Assembly (NCBI RefSeq): GCF_001423125.1
Contig: NZ_LMNW01000023.1
Location: 244,645-308,644, forward strand
Length of the DNA stretch: 64,000 bases
Source of the DNA: Duganella sp. Leaf126
GTDB taxonomy: Bacteria; Pseudomonadota; Gammaproteobacteria; Burkholderiales; Burkholderiaceae_D
Reading direction: 5' to 3'
Shown here: positions 26,720-39,793 of the stretch, in pieces
Layout of the letters: every line of letters begins with the position of its first letter
Numbering within the stretch: position 1 is the stretch's first letter
Program-made: the position numbers and the translations under genes
Notes under the pieces: generated by a model
The model's database searches: none
What the model saw: the letters and a program-made list of their open reading frames with translations, nothing else
What the model was told of the DNA's origin: nothing

Positions 26720-27268
26720 TCAACCGCCGTTGCAGTTGCAGAAGCGCTTGCGCTTGCCGGTCTCGGTACCCGCGTCTGCGGCGCCGTCCAGCTGTTTCCA
26801 GAAAAATACCGTTTCCACCCCATACGGCGAGCGGACCTTGCCGGTATCGGTGTACTGGTGGCGGGCAAAAAAGCCCTGGCCCGTGGCCGTGCTGTGCAGC
26901 TGCAATGCCTTCATGCCCCAGCACAGCACCTGCTCCTCGACCCGCGCCAGCATGGCGCTGCCCAGGCCGCGCCGCTGGGCTTCCGGCAGCACGTAACACA
27001 GCGCCAGCTTGCCGGCGCCGGTCAGCAGCGCCACGCCGGCCAACGCGCCGTCGAGCTCGGCTACGACCGAAAAATGGGTGGGCGAGACGAACCAGCTTTC
27101 GACCATCTGCGGCGTTTTATTGCCCAGCCAGGCGTCGAGGATGGCGCTGTCGTTGCGATGATCGGTCACGCAGCATTCCGCAATCGCGCGGCGCAGCACA
27201 TTGCACGCCGCTGCTGCATCTGCCGCCACCGCCACGCGAACCCGGGGGCCATGTATTTCAAGACTCAT
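26720..27268 (-). CDS. GNAT-family N-acetyltransferase
   Basis: A 182-aa acetyltransferase. The acetyl-CoA-binding motif A is CYVLPEAQRRGLGSAMLARVEE (R/Q-x-x-G-x-G/A) at about residues 92-113, preceded by FSVVAELDGALAGVALL, and followed by KALQLHSTATGQGFFARHQY, the typical strand-helix end. The C-terminus has an odd basic, Cys-containing tail (KRKRFCNCNGG). Substrate cannot be predicted. It stands alone, and the 168-bp space before the amidotransferase gene holds small GC hairpins but no clear terminator. Confidence 0.9.
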   Translation of the reverse strand: MSLEIHGPRVRVAVAADAAAACNVLRRAIAECCVTDHRNDSAILDAWLGNKTPQMVESWFVSPTHFSVVAELDGALAGVALLTGAGKLALCYVLPEAQRRGLGSAMLARVEEQVLCWGMKALQLHSTATGQGFFARHQYTDTGKVRSPYGVETVFFWKQLDGAADAGTETGKRKRFCNCNGG

Positions 27269-27385
27269 GTATGCTCACAAAACAATCAATAGCAAAAGAA
27301 GCAAGCGGCGCTTCCCTGTGCCTGAGCGCGACTATACACCATGCGGCGCAATGCGGTTGGACCGGCCCCTGGCCTCTAAGCATAT

Positions 27386-27400
27386 AACGAAATAGTCGTT
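27386..27400. promoter_or_regulatory. Inverted repeat upstream of the sulfate-binding protein gene
   Basis: AACGA and TCGTT arms separated by AATAG, in an AT-rich patch about 75 bases before the start codon. Sulfate-uptake genes are commonly activated by the LysR-type protein CysB (or Cbl), which binds loosely conserved AT-rich sites in such positions. The assignment is a guess from context. Confidence 0.3.
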
Positions 27401-27473
27401 TCCTTTGCGCACAAAACTTCAGAACATCACCGTCTGTTTCATTCTCATCGACCCCTACCACAGGAAAGCCACC

Positions 27474-28496
27474 ATGACGCTTCAGAACACCACCCGCCGC
27501 TTGCTTGTTTCTTCGTTGCTGGCCACCTCGGCGGTCCTGCTCGGCGTGCCGCTGCACGCCCAGGCCGCCACGCCGGTGCTGCTGAACGCGTCGTATGACG
27601 TGGCGCGCGAGCTGTTCAAGGAAATCAACCCGGCGTTCGTGGCCGACTACAAGAAGACCACCGGCGAGACCGTCGATGTCAACCAGTCGCACGGCGGCTC
27701 GTCCAAGCAGGCGCGCTCGGTGGCCGACGGCATGGAAGCGGCCGTGGTGACCATGAACCAGGCCAACGACATCGACCTGCTGGTCGATCGCGGCGTGGTG
27801 GCCCCCGGCTGGAACAAGAAATTCCCGAACAATGCCGCGCCGTTCTACTCGACCATGGTGTTCCTGGTACGCAAAGGCAACCCGCAAGCGATCAAGGACT
27901 GGAACGACCTGGCCAAGCCCGGCGTGAAGGTGATCGTGCCCAATCCCAAAACCTCCGGCAACGGCCGCTACACCTATCTGGCGGCCTGGGGCTCGGTGAT
28001 CAAGAAGAACGGCACCGAAGCCCAGGCGCGCGACCTGGTCACCCGCATCTTCAAGAACGTGCCCGTGCTCGACGGCGGCGGCCGCGGCGCCACCACCACG
28101 TTTACCCAGCGCGGCATCGGCGACGTGCTGGTGACATTCGAAAACGAAGTGAGCCTGGTGCGCGCCGAATTCGGCAGCAACTTCGATGTCGTCTATCCGT
28201 CGTCCTCGATCCTGGCCGAATCGCCGGTGGCCGTGGTGGACAAGGTGGTGGACAAGAAAGGCCTCCGCAAGGAAGCGACCGCCTACCTGAACTTCCTGTA
28301 TTCGCCGCAAGGCCAGGACATCATCGCCAAGCATTACTTCCGACCCCGCTCGGAAGCGGCGTTCAAGAAATACAACGCCAACTTCCGTCAGATCAGTTTG
28401 TTTAACATCGACGACGTCTTCGGCGGCTGGAAAGCGGCGCAGAAGAAGCATTTCGATGATGGTGGCGAGTTCGACAAGATCTACCAGAACAAATAA
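27474..28496 (+). CDS. Sulfate ABC transporter periplasmic substrate-binding protein (Sbp/CysP type)
   Basis: A 340-aa periplasmic binding protein for sulfate or thiosulfate. Signal peptide MTLQNTTRRLLVSSLLATSA with cleavage near AQAA (~residue 33). Family motifs are LLNASYDVARELFKEINPAF, NQSHGGSSKQARSVADG, PNPKTSGNGRYTYLAAWGS and the C-terminal YFRPRSEAAFKKY. The ATG at 27474 follows AGGAAAG. No cysT/cysW/cysA permease genes follow, so it is an orphan that must work with a transporter encoded elsewhere. A small Mop gene follows instead. Confidence 0.93.
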   Translation: MTLQNTTRRLLVSSLLATSAVLLGVPLHAQAATPVLLNASYDVARELFKEINPAFVADYKKTTGETVDVNQSHGGSSKQARSVADGMEAAVVTMNQANDIDLLVDRGVVAPGWNKKFPNNAAPFYSTMVFLVRKGNPQAIKDWNDLAKPGVKVIVPNPKTSGNGRYTYLAAWGSVIKKNGTEAQARDLVTRIFKNVPVLDGGGRGATTTFTQRGIGDVLVTFENEVSLVRAEFGSNFDVVYPSSSILAESPVAVVDKVVDKKGLRKEATAYLNFLYSPQGQDIIAKHYFRPRSEAAFKKYNANFRQISLFNIDDVFGGWKAAQKKHFDDGGEFDKIYQNK

Positions 28497-28588
28497 CGAT
28501 AGTCGGAACCATTCGTTCCAGAAATGGCGCGCCGGGCTTACGCTGGTCTTGCAGGCACTGACCAGCTAACGCAAACAAGGGAGTCACG

Positions 28589-28810
28589 ATGGCCATTTCT
28601 GAAATTAATGTACGTAACCAGTTCCGCGGCAAGATCAAGGAAATCATCTTCGGTCCCGTGGTGTCCGAAGTCGATGTGGAAACCCAGCACGGCATCGTGA
28701 CCTCGGTGATCACGTCGCGTTCGATCCACGACCTCGACCTCAAGGTGGGCAGCGAAGTAATCGCCCTGGTCAAATCGACGGAAGTGTCGATCGCCAAAAT
28801 CGGCAGCTGA
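28589..28810 (+). CDS. Mop-type molybdate-binding protein (molbindin), single TOBE domain
   Basis: A 73-aa protein consisting of one TOBE/Mop domain: INVRNQFRGKIKEIIFGPVV, SEVDVETQHGIVTSVITSRS and GSEVIALVKSTEVSIAK match the molbindin pattern. These proteins assemble as hexamers and store or buffer molybdate; some bind tungstate. AAGGGAG lies before the ATG. It follows the sulfate-binding protein by 92 bp, a pairing that links two related oxyanions, and is closed by a strong terminator. Confidence 0.93.
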   Translation: MAISEINVRNQFRGKIKEIIFGPVVSEVDVETQHGIVTSVITSRSIHDLDLKVGSEVIALVKSTEVSIAKIGS

Positions 28811-28840
28811 TTTCCAGCCGATTTTCAGCTGATCCCCGCC

Positions 28841-28876
28841 AGCCCCGCGCACCCCGCGCGGGGCTTTTGTCTTTTT
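28841..28876 (+). terminator. Rho-independent terminator after the Mop gene
   Basis: A perfect 10-bp stem (AGCCCCGCGC with GCGCGGGGCT), a five-base loop and a T-rich tract (TTTGTCTTTTT) follow. It lies about 30 bases after the Mop stop codon. Confidence 0.88.
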
Positions 28877-29056
28877 GGTCACAGATAAAAATAATGGAAT
28901 CCGCGAGTTACACACAATAGACGAGAAACCACTTTAATGTTATCTTGCACCTTCAGTGTTGCCGCATAGCTAGTGGAGGCTCCTCCGTCTGGACATGCGC
29001 TGCGTCGCCCCACGACGCCCTGTTTGACCCTACATCCCCAACCGAAACCACCGAAC

Positions 29057-30028
29057 ATGCTCAAGAAAATTGTTGCTGTCTTGCTGAGTACGTTTACTGC
29101 CGCCGCCCTGGCAGTGCCGCTCGGTTCACAGTCGGTGCTGGTCGTCGAAGACGATACCGGCAAAGTCATTCTGGAAAAGAATGCCGACGTTCAAGTACCC
29201 ATTGCCTCCCTGACCAAGCTGATGACCGCCATGGTGGTGCTCGACGCCAAGCAGGACATGAAGGAAGCGATCGAAATCGACCGCGCCGACGTGGACATGC
29301 TCAAGCACAGCGCCTCGCGGGTGCCGGTCGGCGCCAGCATCGCGCGCGCCAACGTGCTGCAACTGGCGCTGATGTCGTCCGACAACCGCGCTGCCGCATC
29401 GCTGGCCCGCACCTACCCCGGCGGCATGGAAAACTTCCGCCGCGCCGTCAATGCCAAGATCCACGCATTGGGCCTGACCCATACCGTGATCGAGGAGCCG
29501 ACCGGCCTGTCGCCGCACAACCGCTCCACCGCGACCGACCTGGTCAAGATGGCGCACGCGGCGTCGCTGTACCCGGAAATCACCCGTATCACCACCGACA
29601 AAAGGGACTTGATCAATATCAAGGGTCGTGATGTCGAGTACCACAACACCAACCGCCTGGTCGGCGCCAAGGGCTGGGACGTCGGCCTGTCCAAGACCGG
29701 CTACACCGAGGAAGCGGGCCGCTGCCTGATCATGCGCTTCCGCAGCGGCGGCAAGAACAACACGCTGGTGCTGCTCAACGCCAAGGCCAATTCGGCGCGC
29801 CTGAACGACGCCGTCAATATCCGCCGCCTGATTGTGGGACCGGAAGCACGGTCGCTGGAACAACCGCGCCTGCTGAAAGCGTCGGCCAGGGTGCGCGCCG
29901 AACGGCCGAAGATGGTCAAGGCTGCCGCCAAGGTCAAGCACGAGCGCAAGGCCAAGATCGTCAAGACCTCGGTCAAGACCAAGAAACATGCGGTCAAAGC
30001 GAGCCGCCGCGAGAGCCGCGAAATGTAA
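29057..30028 (+). CDS. pbpG: D-alanyl-D-alanine endopeptidase, PbpG (PBP7) type
   Basis: A 323-aa periplasmic serine peptidase of family S11 that cleaves peptidoglycan cross-links. Signal peptide MLKKIVAVLLSTFTAAALA. Catalytic motifs: SLTK (in VPIASLTKLMTAM, ~residue 58), SSDN (SxN, ~115) and KTG (in LSKTGYTEEAG, ~215). From about residue 270 the protein carries an unusual tail rich in Lys, Arg and Ala (KMVKAAAKVKHERKAKIVKT), absent from short PBP7 relatives. The start at 29057 is fixed by the signal peptide. Confidence 0.9.
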   Translation: MLKKIVAVLLSTFTAAALAVPLGSQSVLVVEDDTGKVILEKNADVQVPIASLTKLMTAMVVLDAKQDMKEAIEIDRADVDMLKHSASRVPVGASIARANVLQLALMSSDNRAAASLARTYPGGMENFRRAVNAKIHALGLTHTVIEEPTGLSPHNRSTATDLVKMAHAASLYPEITRITTDKRDLINIKGRDVEYHNTNRLVGAKGWDVGLSKTGYTEEAGRCLIMRFRSGGKNNTLVLLNAKANSARLNDAVNIRRLIVGPEARSLEQPRLLKASARVRAERPKMVKAAAKVKHERKAKIVKTSVKTKKHAVKASRRESREM

Positions 30029-30051
30029 GCTGGCAGTTCAGCACCATCACC

Positions 30052-30079
30052 AACCGGGCCGCGATGCCCGGTTTTTTTT
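30052..30079 (+). terminator. Rho-independent terminator after pbpG
   Basis: An eight-base stem AACCGGGC/GCCCGGTT with a six-base loop is followed by an unbroken T-run. It lies 24 bases after the pbpG stop, between pbpG and the opposing recD. Confidence 0.88.
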
Positions 30080-30146
30080 CGCCTGCGCCTAGCAGCGGGG
30101 ATCGCCGCGCAGCCAGAGGACGGCATGATCGCGCCAGTTTCTGGCG

Positions 30147-32310
30147 TCAGCGTTCGAGCAGATCGCGCAAGCCGCTGGCCCGCTGCGTGCGCTGCGCGAT
30201 GGCGTCGAGCAGCACCTGGCCGTTCGGCGTGAGCAGGGTGAAAAACGCGCGCGCGCGGGTAATGCCGGTGTAGACCAGCTCGCGCGCCAGCACGCTCCTG
30301 CCGTCTTTCGGCAATACCAGCACCGTGTGGCGGAACTCCGACCCTTGCGATTTATGCACGGTCATGGCAAACGCCGTCTCCACATTGCGCAGGCGCGTGG
30401 CCAGTACGCTGCGCACCGCGTCGCCCTCCGAAAAATAGACGCGCAAGGCGCCGGGGCGCGCCGGATCGGCCAGGGTCAGCCCGATATCGCCGTTGAACAC
30501 GCCGGTGCCGTAGTCGTTGCGGGTGACCATCACCGGCCTGCCCACGTACCACTCGCTGCCGCGACGCAGCAGGCCGGCTGCCTGCAAGCGCTTTTCGATC
30601 GCGTCGTTCAGGCCGCTCACGCCCCATTCGCCGTCGCGCACCGCGCACAGGATGCGGAACGTTTCGAACGCCTTGAGCACGGTCTGCACCCACGCCAGGT
30701 GATCGTCCATGCCGGGGCCGTCCTGCACCAGGCGCAGGTAGGCGCGGTAGCCGCCGGGAGCACCGGCGCGCCCGTCGAGCGCCAGTTGCAGCAGGTCGGC
30801 CGGCTGGGCCGGATCGATCCAGGCCACCTGGCCCGCGTGGTCCGGCCGGGAAGCGGTAGCCGGGGCCGGGCCGGGTCTTCCTGCCTGAGCGACATTGTCC
30901 GGTTGGGAGAAGGTCGCCGGATCCGGGCCGGGTCGCCCTGTCCCGTTCGCATTGTCCGGCAGGGAGACAGTCGCCGGGTTCGGACCGGGTCGCCCTGCCC
31001 TGCCCGCATTGTCTGCCCCACCGCCGGTGCGCAGGATGCGTACTGCGCCGGCCGCGTCGCCGTGGTTGACCGCCAGCGCCAGCTGCCCGATCGGGCCGCC
31101 GAAGCGCCGGCTCTCGCGCAGCATCACGGTCTGCTGGGCGATCGGCCCGGCCCGGCCGGCGTAGTGTTCCGGCAGCTGCTGGCCGGTGCTAGCCTGCACA
31201 TAGGCCAGCGTTTCCGCGTCGTAGCCGCCGGCCTGGGCGTTGTGGCACAGGTCGCCCAGCACGGCGCCCGCCTCGACCGACGCCAGCTGATCCTTGTCGC
31301 CGAGCAGGATCAGGGTGGCGGTCGATGGCAGCGCGGCCAGCAAGGCGGCCATCATTTCCAGGTGAATCATCGACGCTTCATCGACGATCAGCACATCGAC
31401 ATCGAGCTGGTTGCCGGCGTGGTGGCGGAACGCGCGCGTATCGGGTCGCGCACCGAGCAGGCTGTGCAGCGTGCGGGCGGCGCCCAGTTCGCGCTGCGGC
31501 ATCGCTGCGCGCACCCGCTCGTCCAGGCCGGCCAGCGCCACGTCGATCGACTGCTTCAGGCGCGCGGCAGCCTTGCCGGTGGGGGCGGCCAGCGCCACGC
31601 GCAGGCCCGACTGGCGGCCGCCGCTGGTGGCAAACAGCAGCGCCAGCAGGCGCGCCACCGCGTAGGTCTTGCCGGTGCCCGGGCCGCCGGTAATGATGCC
31701 GAGCTTGCCGCGCATGGCCACCGCGCAGGCGGTCTTCTGCCAGTCCACGCCGTCCGCATGGACGCCCGGCGCAAACAGCAGGTCCAGCCAGTGGCGCACG
31801 GCGGCGGTCTGCTGCTCGGCGTCGCTGGCCAGCAGGCCGCCCAGCGCCCGCGCGCGCACCGCGTAGGCAACCTGGGTTTCGTCGCGCCAGTAGCGGCGCA
31901 GGTACAGGCGCTCGCCGTCGAGCACCAGCGGCTGCTGGAAATCGAGGTCGCCCACCGGCCACACCTGCTCGCACTCGGCCAGCAGCTTGCGCCAGGCGCC
32001 GGCATTGCGCGGCCAGCGCTCGACCGCGGTGACAGCGCCGCGCAGCGCGCTCCACTCGCTGCTGTCCAGGCCCAGCAGCGGCGCCGGGTCGCCGGCCAGC
32101 TCGGACAACATCAGGCAGCTGTGACCGCGCCCTTCCAGCTCCGACAGCAGCACGCACGCGATCAGCAGCTGCGGCGAGGCGCTGCCGATGGAGGCGATAA
32201 AGCGGGCAAAGGCGGCACTCAGGCGCCGCAGCCGGCCCGCTTCGGTCAGCGCATCGACTGCCGCCAGCAGCCGCGCTGCCGGCGCCAGGGGCACCGGCGA
32301 TGAAGATGGA

Positions 32311-32321
<11 letters not shown>
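30147..32321 (-). CDS. recD: Exodeoxyribonuclease V subunit alpha RecD
   Basis: A 724-aa superfamily 1B helicase, the 5'-3' motor of RecBCD, which processes double-strand breaks for recombination. The Walker A motif GIITGGPGTGKTYAVARLL is near residue 210, Walker B DVLIVDEASMIHLEMM near 310, and C-terminal motifs AFAMTVHKSQGSEFRHTVLV and ELVYTGITRAR close the helicase core. Between helicase motifs, residues ~438-494, it has three copies of a 19-residue Pro/Gly-rich unit not expected in RecD (see the repeat at 30840-31010). Its ATG overlaps the recB 3' end by 11 bases. Confidence 0.93.
30840..31010 (-). repeat. Three tandem copies of a 57-bp unit inside recD
   Basis: Three consecutive 57-base units start at 31010, 30953 and 30896 (minus strand), each coding 19 residues. 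Shared residues are AGRPGP-P-AT--S-PD, with N at the first position of each unit. The period was measured from the recurring CATTGTC at 30893, 30950 and 31007. It is in frame and so leaves recD open. Confidence 0.9.
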
Positions 32322-36212
<3,891 letters not shown>

Positions 36213-36216
<4 letters not shown>

Positions 36217-39200
36217 GCCGCGTCGCCCCCGTCGATCGGCGTCATGGCGATGCCCTGTTCGAGCCAGCGCGCCAGTGGCCCGTACAGCGCGTGCGACACC
36301 TGTTCATGGTCGGGCTGCGCGCACAGGTCGCTGTACTCGGGCCACAGGCGCGCCAGGCACAGGTCCTGGTTCTCGCCCTGCAGCTCGAAGCCGCCGTCGT
36401 ACGTGGTGCGGGCATCGCCGTCTGCCACCAGCGCCAGCGCCGTCTTGCACGCCGTGGGCAGCGGCCGGTCCATGCCCGCGCGCCACCAGTCAGCGAGCCC
36501 GCGCAGCACCTGCAACGCGTCGTCGGCGTCCAGCGGCGCCATGGTGACCACCATGTCGCGCGCAACCAGGTAGCCGGTGACCGGCAGTCCGGCGGCGGCG
36601 GCGGCCAGCTGGCGCACCCACGGCGCGATCAGCTTGTCGCCGCGCGGGCGGCCCTGCTTGTCGGCCACGCGCGAGGACAGCTGCATCAGCCATACGGTGC
36701 CGGTCTCGGCCCCGTCGCTGCGCAGCTGGTCGAGCCAGTCGTCGAGCTGCACCGCGCCGAGGTCCAGGCTCAGCGCCACCTTGGGCGCGGGCCTGCTGTA
36801 GCGGTGGCGCAGCGTCAGCCAGGCATGGCGCACCGGCGCCAGCGACGCCACCAGGTTGCGCTGGTACTGGCGGCCGATCAGACCGATGGGCAGTACGCCC
36901 TCGCGCGCCAGTTGTCCGGCGCGTTCGGTGAGCCTGTCGTGGATGTCTTCCAGCTGCCCGCCCTCGGCATCGTCATCGAGCATGGTGTCTTCGAGCAGGT
37001 AGCGTTCGAGCGCGTTGAGCGAAAACGGTTCCTCGTCGTCGCCCAGCTGCGCGGCCTCGCCGAACACCACGGCCAGCCGCTCGCGGAAGAAATAGCGCAC
37101 CGGCTGCCGCACGAAGCTGGCCAGCGCGCCGAGCTTGAGGCGGTAGTTGTCGTCGAGGATGAACGGCGGCAGCGTAGCGCCGGCTGACGGGGCAGGCGCG
37201 CCGGCCGGATCGACTGGATCGACCGGGGCGCCAGTGGCGGCATGATCGGCGACGGTGGCATCCGGGCCATCATGGTCCGCGTGGGCGGCGCGCCATTCGC
37301 GCGCGTAGGTCAGCAGGCCGTCCTGTTCGAAGTAGCGGCGGCTGAACGGCTGCAGCGCGTGCTCGGTGGTGCGCTGGCCCAGGTCGAGGTTCCAGCCCGC
37401 CGCCAGGTAATCGCACAGCTGCGACACCAGCACCGACGGCGGCTGCTCGCTGTTGTCGCGCACATTGCGGCCCACCCAGCTGATGTACAGTTTTTCGCGC
37501 GCGGCCAGCACCGCCTCCAGCATCAGGTAGCGGTCGTCGTCGCGCCGCGAACGGTCGCCGGGCCGCGCCATGCCGGGCAAGGCCAGCAGGTCGAAATCGG
37601 CCTTCGGCGCACGGCGCGGAAAATCGCCGTCGTTCATGCCGAGCAGGCACACCACGCGGAACGGCACGGCGCGCATCGGCATCAGGGTGCAGAACGTCAC
37701 GCCACCGGAGACGAACTGGTGGTTCAGCGTCGGCTCGTCCATCAGGCCGAGCCAGGCCTCGCGCAGCACGGCCAGCGGCACGGCTTCCGCAAACTGCGCG
37801 CCCTCGCAGGTTTCCAGCCAGTTGTTGAGCGCATCGTCGAGCTGCGCCAGCGTCAGGCGGTCGCCCTCCTCGCCCGGCTTGAAGAAGGCCGCCATCAGCG
37901 CGCGCGCCTGGATGCCCCAGTCGGCCGGGGTGCGCGCCTGCGCCAGCGCCGCGCGCCAATACAGCAGCGCCTCGATCAGCTGCGCCAGCGAGCCGGCCAG
38001 CGCAGCATCGAGTCCGCCCACCTCGCCGTACGGTTCGATGCCGGCGAAACTGGCGCCACCGCCGCCGCTGGCGTAACCGAGCAGCATGCGTCGCACGCCG
38101 AAGATCCAGGCGTTCTGTTCGCCGGCCGAGCCGAGTCCGAGGCCGCTGCGGTGCTCGATATCGAGCCCCCAGCGCACGCCCGATCCTTCGATCCACTGGC
38201 CCAGCGTGGGCAGATCGTCTTGGACCAGGCCGAAGCGAGCGGCCAGCGCCGGCACATCGAGCAGGTCGCGGATCTCGCTCTGGCGGCAGCGCTGCTGCGG
38301 CAGCCGCAGCAGCCATTCCAGCGCCACCAGCAGCGGATTGACGCTGCGGTTGTTGACGTCGCCGATCTCGAACGGGATGTAGCGCGGGTCGCTGCGGCGG
38401 TGCTGGGCAAACACCGCGTGGATGGCGGCGGTGAAGGTATCGATGTCGGGCACCATCACCACCACGTCGCGCGGGCGCAGCGGCGCGTCCCCGGCCGCCG
38501 TCGTGGCGAACAGCTGCAGCAGCTGGTCGTGCAGCACTTCGACTTCGCGCTGGACGCTGTGGGTGACGTGGAATTCGATCGACCGGTCGGTTGCATGCGG
38601 CGGCGTGTGCGGGTGGTCCGACAGCGGCAGCAAATCGCGCACGGCCGCCTGCACCTGCGCCAGCAGGGTCGTGCCGGTGCCGTCATCGAACAGGTCCACG
38701 CGCAGCGGCGTCACCGCGCCCCCGTCACTTTCCCCGTTTTCGCCGCCGTCGCCGGCAGCCAGGGCGGCAGCCGCTTCGTCGAATTCGTCGAGCATGCGGA
38801 TGAAGTCGCGTCCTTGCCGGCCCCAGCTTGCCAGCAGCGGGTGGCTGTGGGCATGCAGCTCTTCGAGCGGGATCGCGCCGAGATCGCGGCCGTTGCGCAG
38901 CTGCTGGCGGCGGTAGGCGGCGCGCAGCAGGTCGCGGCCTTCGATGATGTCGCCCCAGTAGTAGCGGCACGGGTTGGGCACCGCCAGCACCACCTGCGTA
39001 TGGCGCGCCAGCGTGGCCAGCGCCTCCAGAGTCTGGTACGGCAGCGCGGACACGCCGAAAATCACAATGCGGCGCGGCAGACGCCCGAGCGGCAGCTCGC
39101 CGGCAACGCTGGCGCGCACGAATTCGGTGTGCACGCTGGCGCGGCCCAGCGCGCGCTCGTGCGGGTCCACATCGGCGATCACCTCGCGCCACAACTGGCC

Positions 39201-39770
39201 CTGCCAGCGCTGCGCGGGCGGCAGCGGTATCACCTCGCCGCGCGCGCAGCGCACCGTGTCGCGGCCGCCGGCCCAGTCATCGAGCCAGTCGGCGCGGTAC
39301 ACCTGGTACTGGTCGAACAGATCGGCCAGCCGTTCGGCCAGCTGCAGGCGGCGCTCGGCTTCGCCGTCGGCCAGGAAATGACGCAGCGGCGCGAACACGG
39401 GATCGTCCAGCAAGGTAGGCAGCAGGCGCATCAGGCGCCAGGTCAGCGGCCCCTTGTCGAACGCGGAGCGCCGCGGCACCCGTTCGCGCCCCAGCATGCC
39501 GCGATAGGTCTCCCACAAAAACCGCGCCGGCAGCGCCACGCGGGTGGCGGCGCACACGCGCATTTCGGTCGCCAGCGCGATCTTGAGCCACTCGGCCACG
39601 CCGTTCGATTGCACCAGGAAGGTCTCCGGCTCCAGCGGACCGAGCGGATGACTCTGCAGCCACTGGAACACGGCCGCGCGCAGCTGCTCCATCTGGTTGC
39701 CGTGCAAGATCAGCAGGCCGGGGGTGATCATCGGGGAGGTGACGCTCGATTGCATGGAACTGTGACGCAA
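36213..39770 (-). CDS. recC: Exodeoxyribonuclease V subunit gamma RecC
   Basis: An 1185-aa scaffold subunit of RecBCD that splits the duplex and recognises Chi. It has inactivated helicase-like domains and a C-terminal nuclease-like fold. Recognisable segments: GLLILHGNQMEQLRAAVFQW at the start, VAEWLKIALATEMRVCAATR, PRRIVIFGVSALPYQTLEAL, VVMVPDIDTFTAAIHAVF, SGGVTFCTLMPMRAVPFRVV and LLGMNDGDFPRR. Length is close to the family norm (~1120 aa). The start may instead be Met6 (39755) or Met14. It is the first gene of recC-recB-recD. Confidence 0.94.
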
Positions 39771-39793
39771 TGCCTAAAACGCCTATTATCGCC

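Noticed and set aside
28497..28588. Small hairpins before the Mop gene as a molybdenum-cofactor riboswitch
   Set aside because: Only a seven-pair stem (GCTGGTC/GACCAGC) is present in 92 bases, too short and simple for that riboswitch class.
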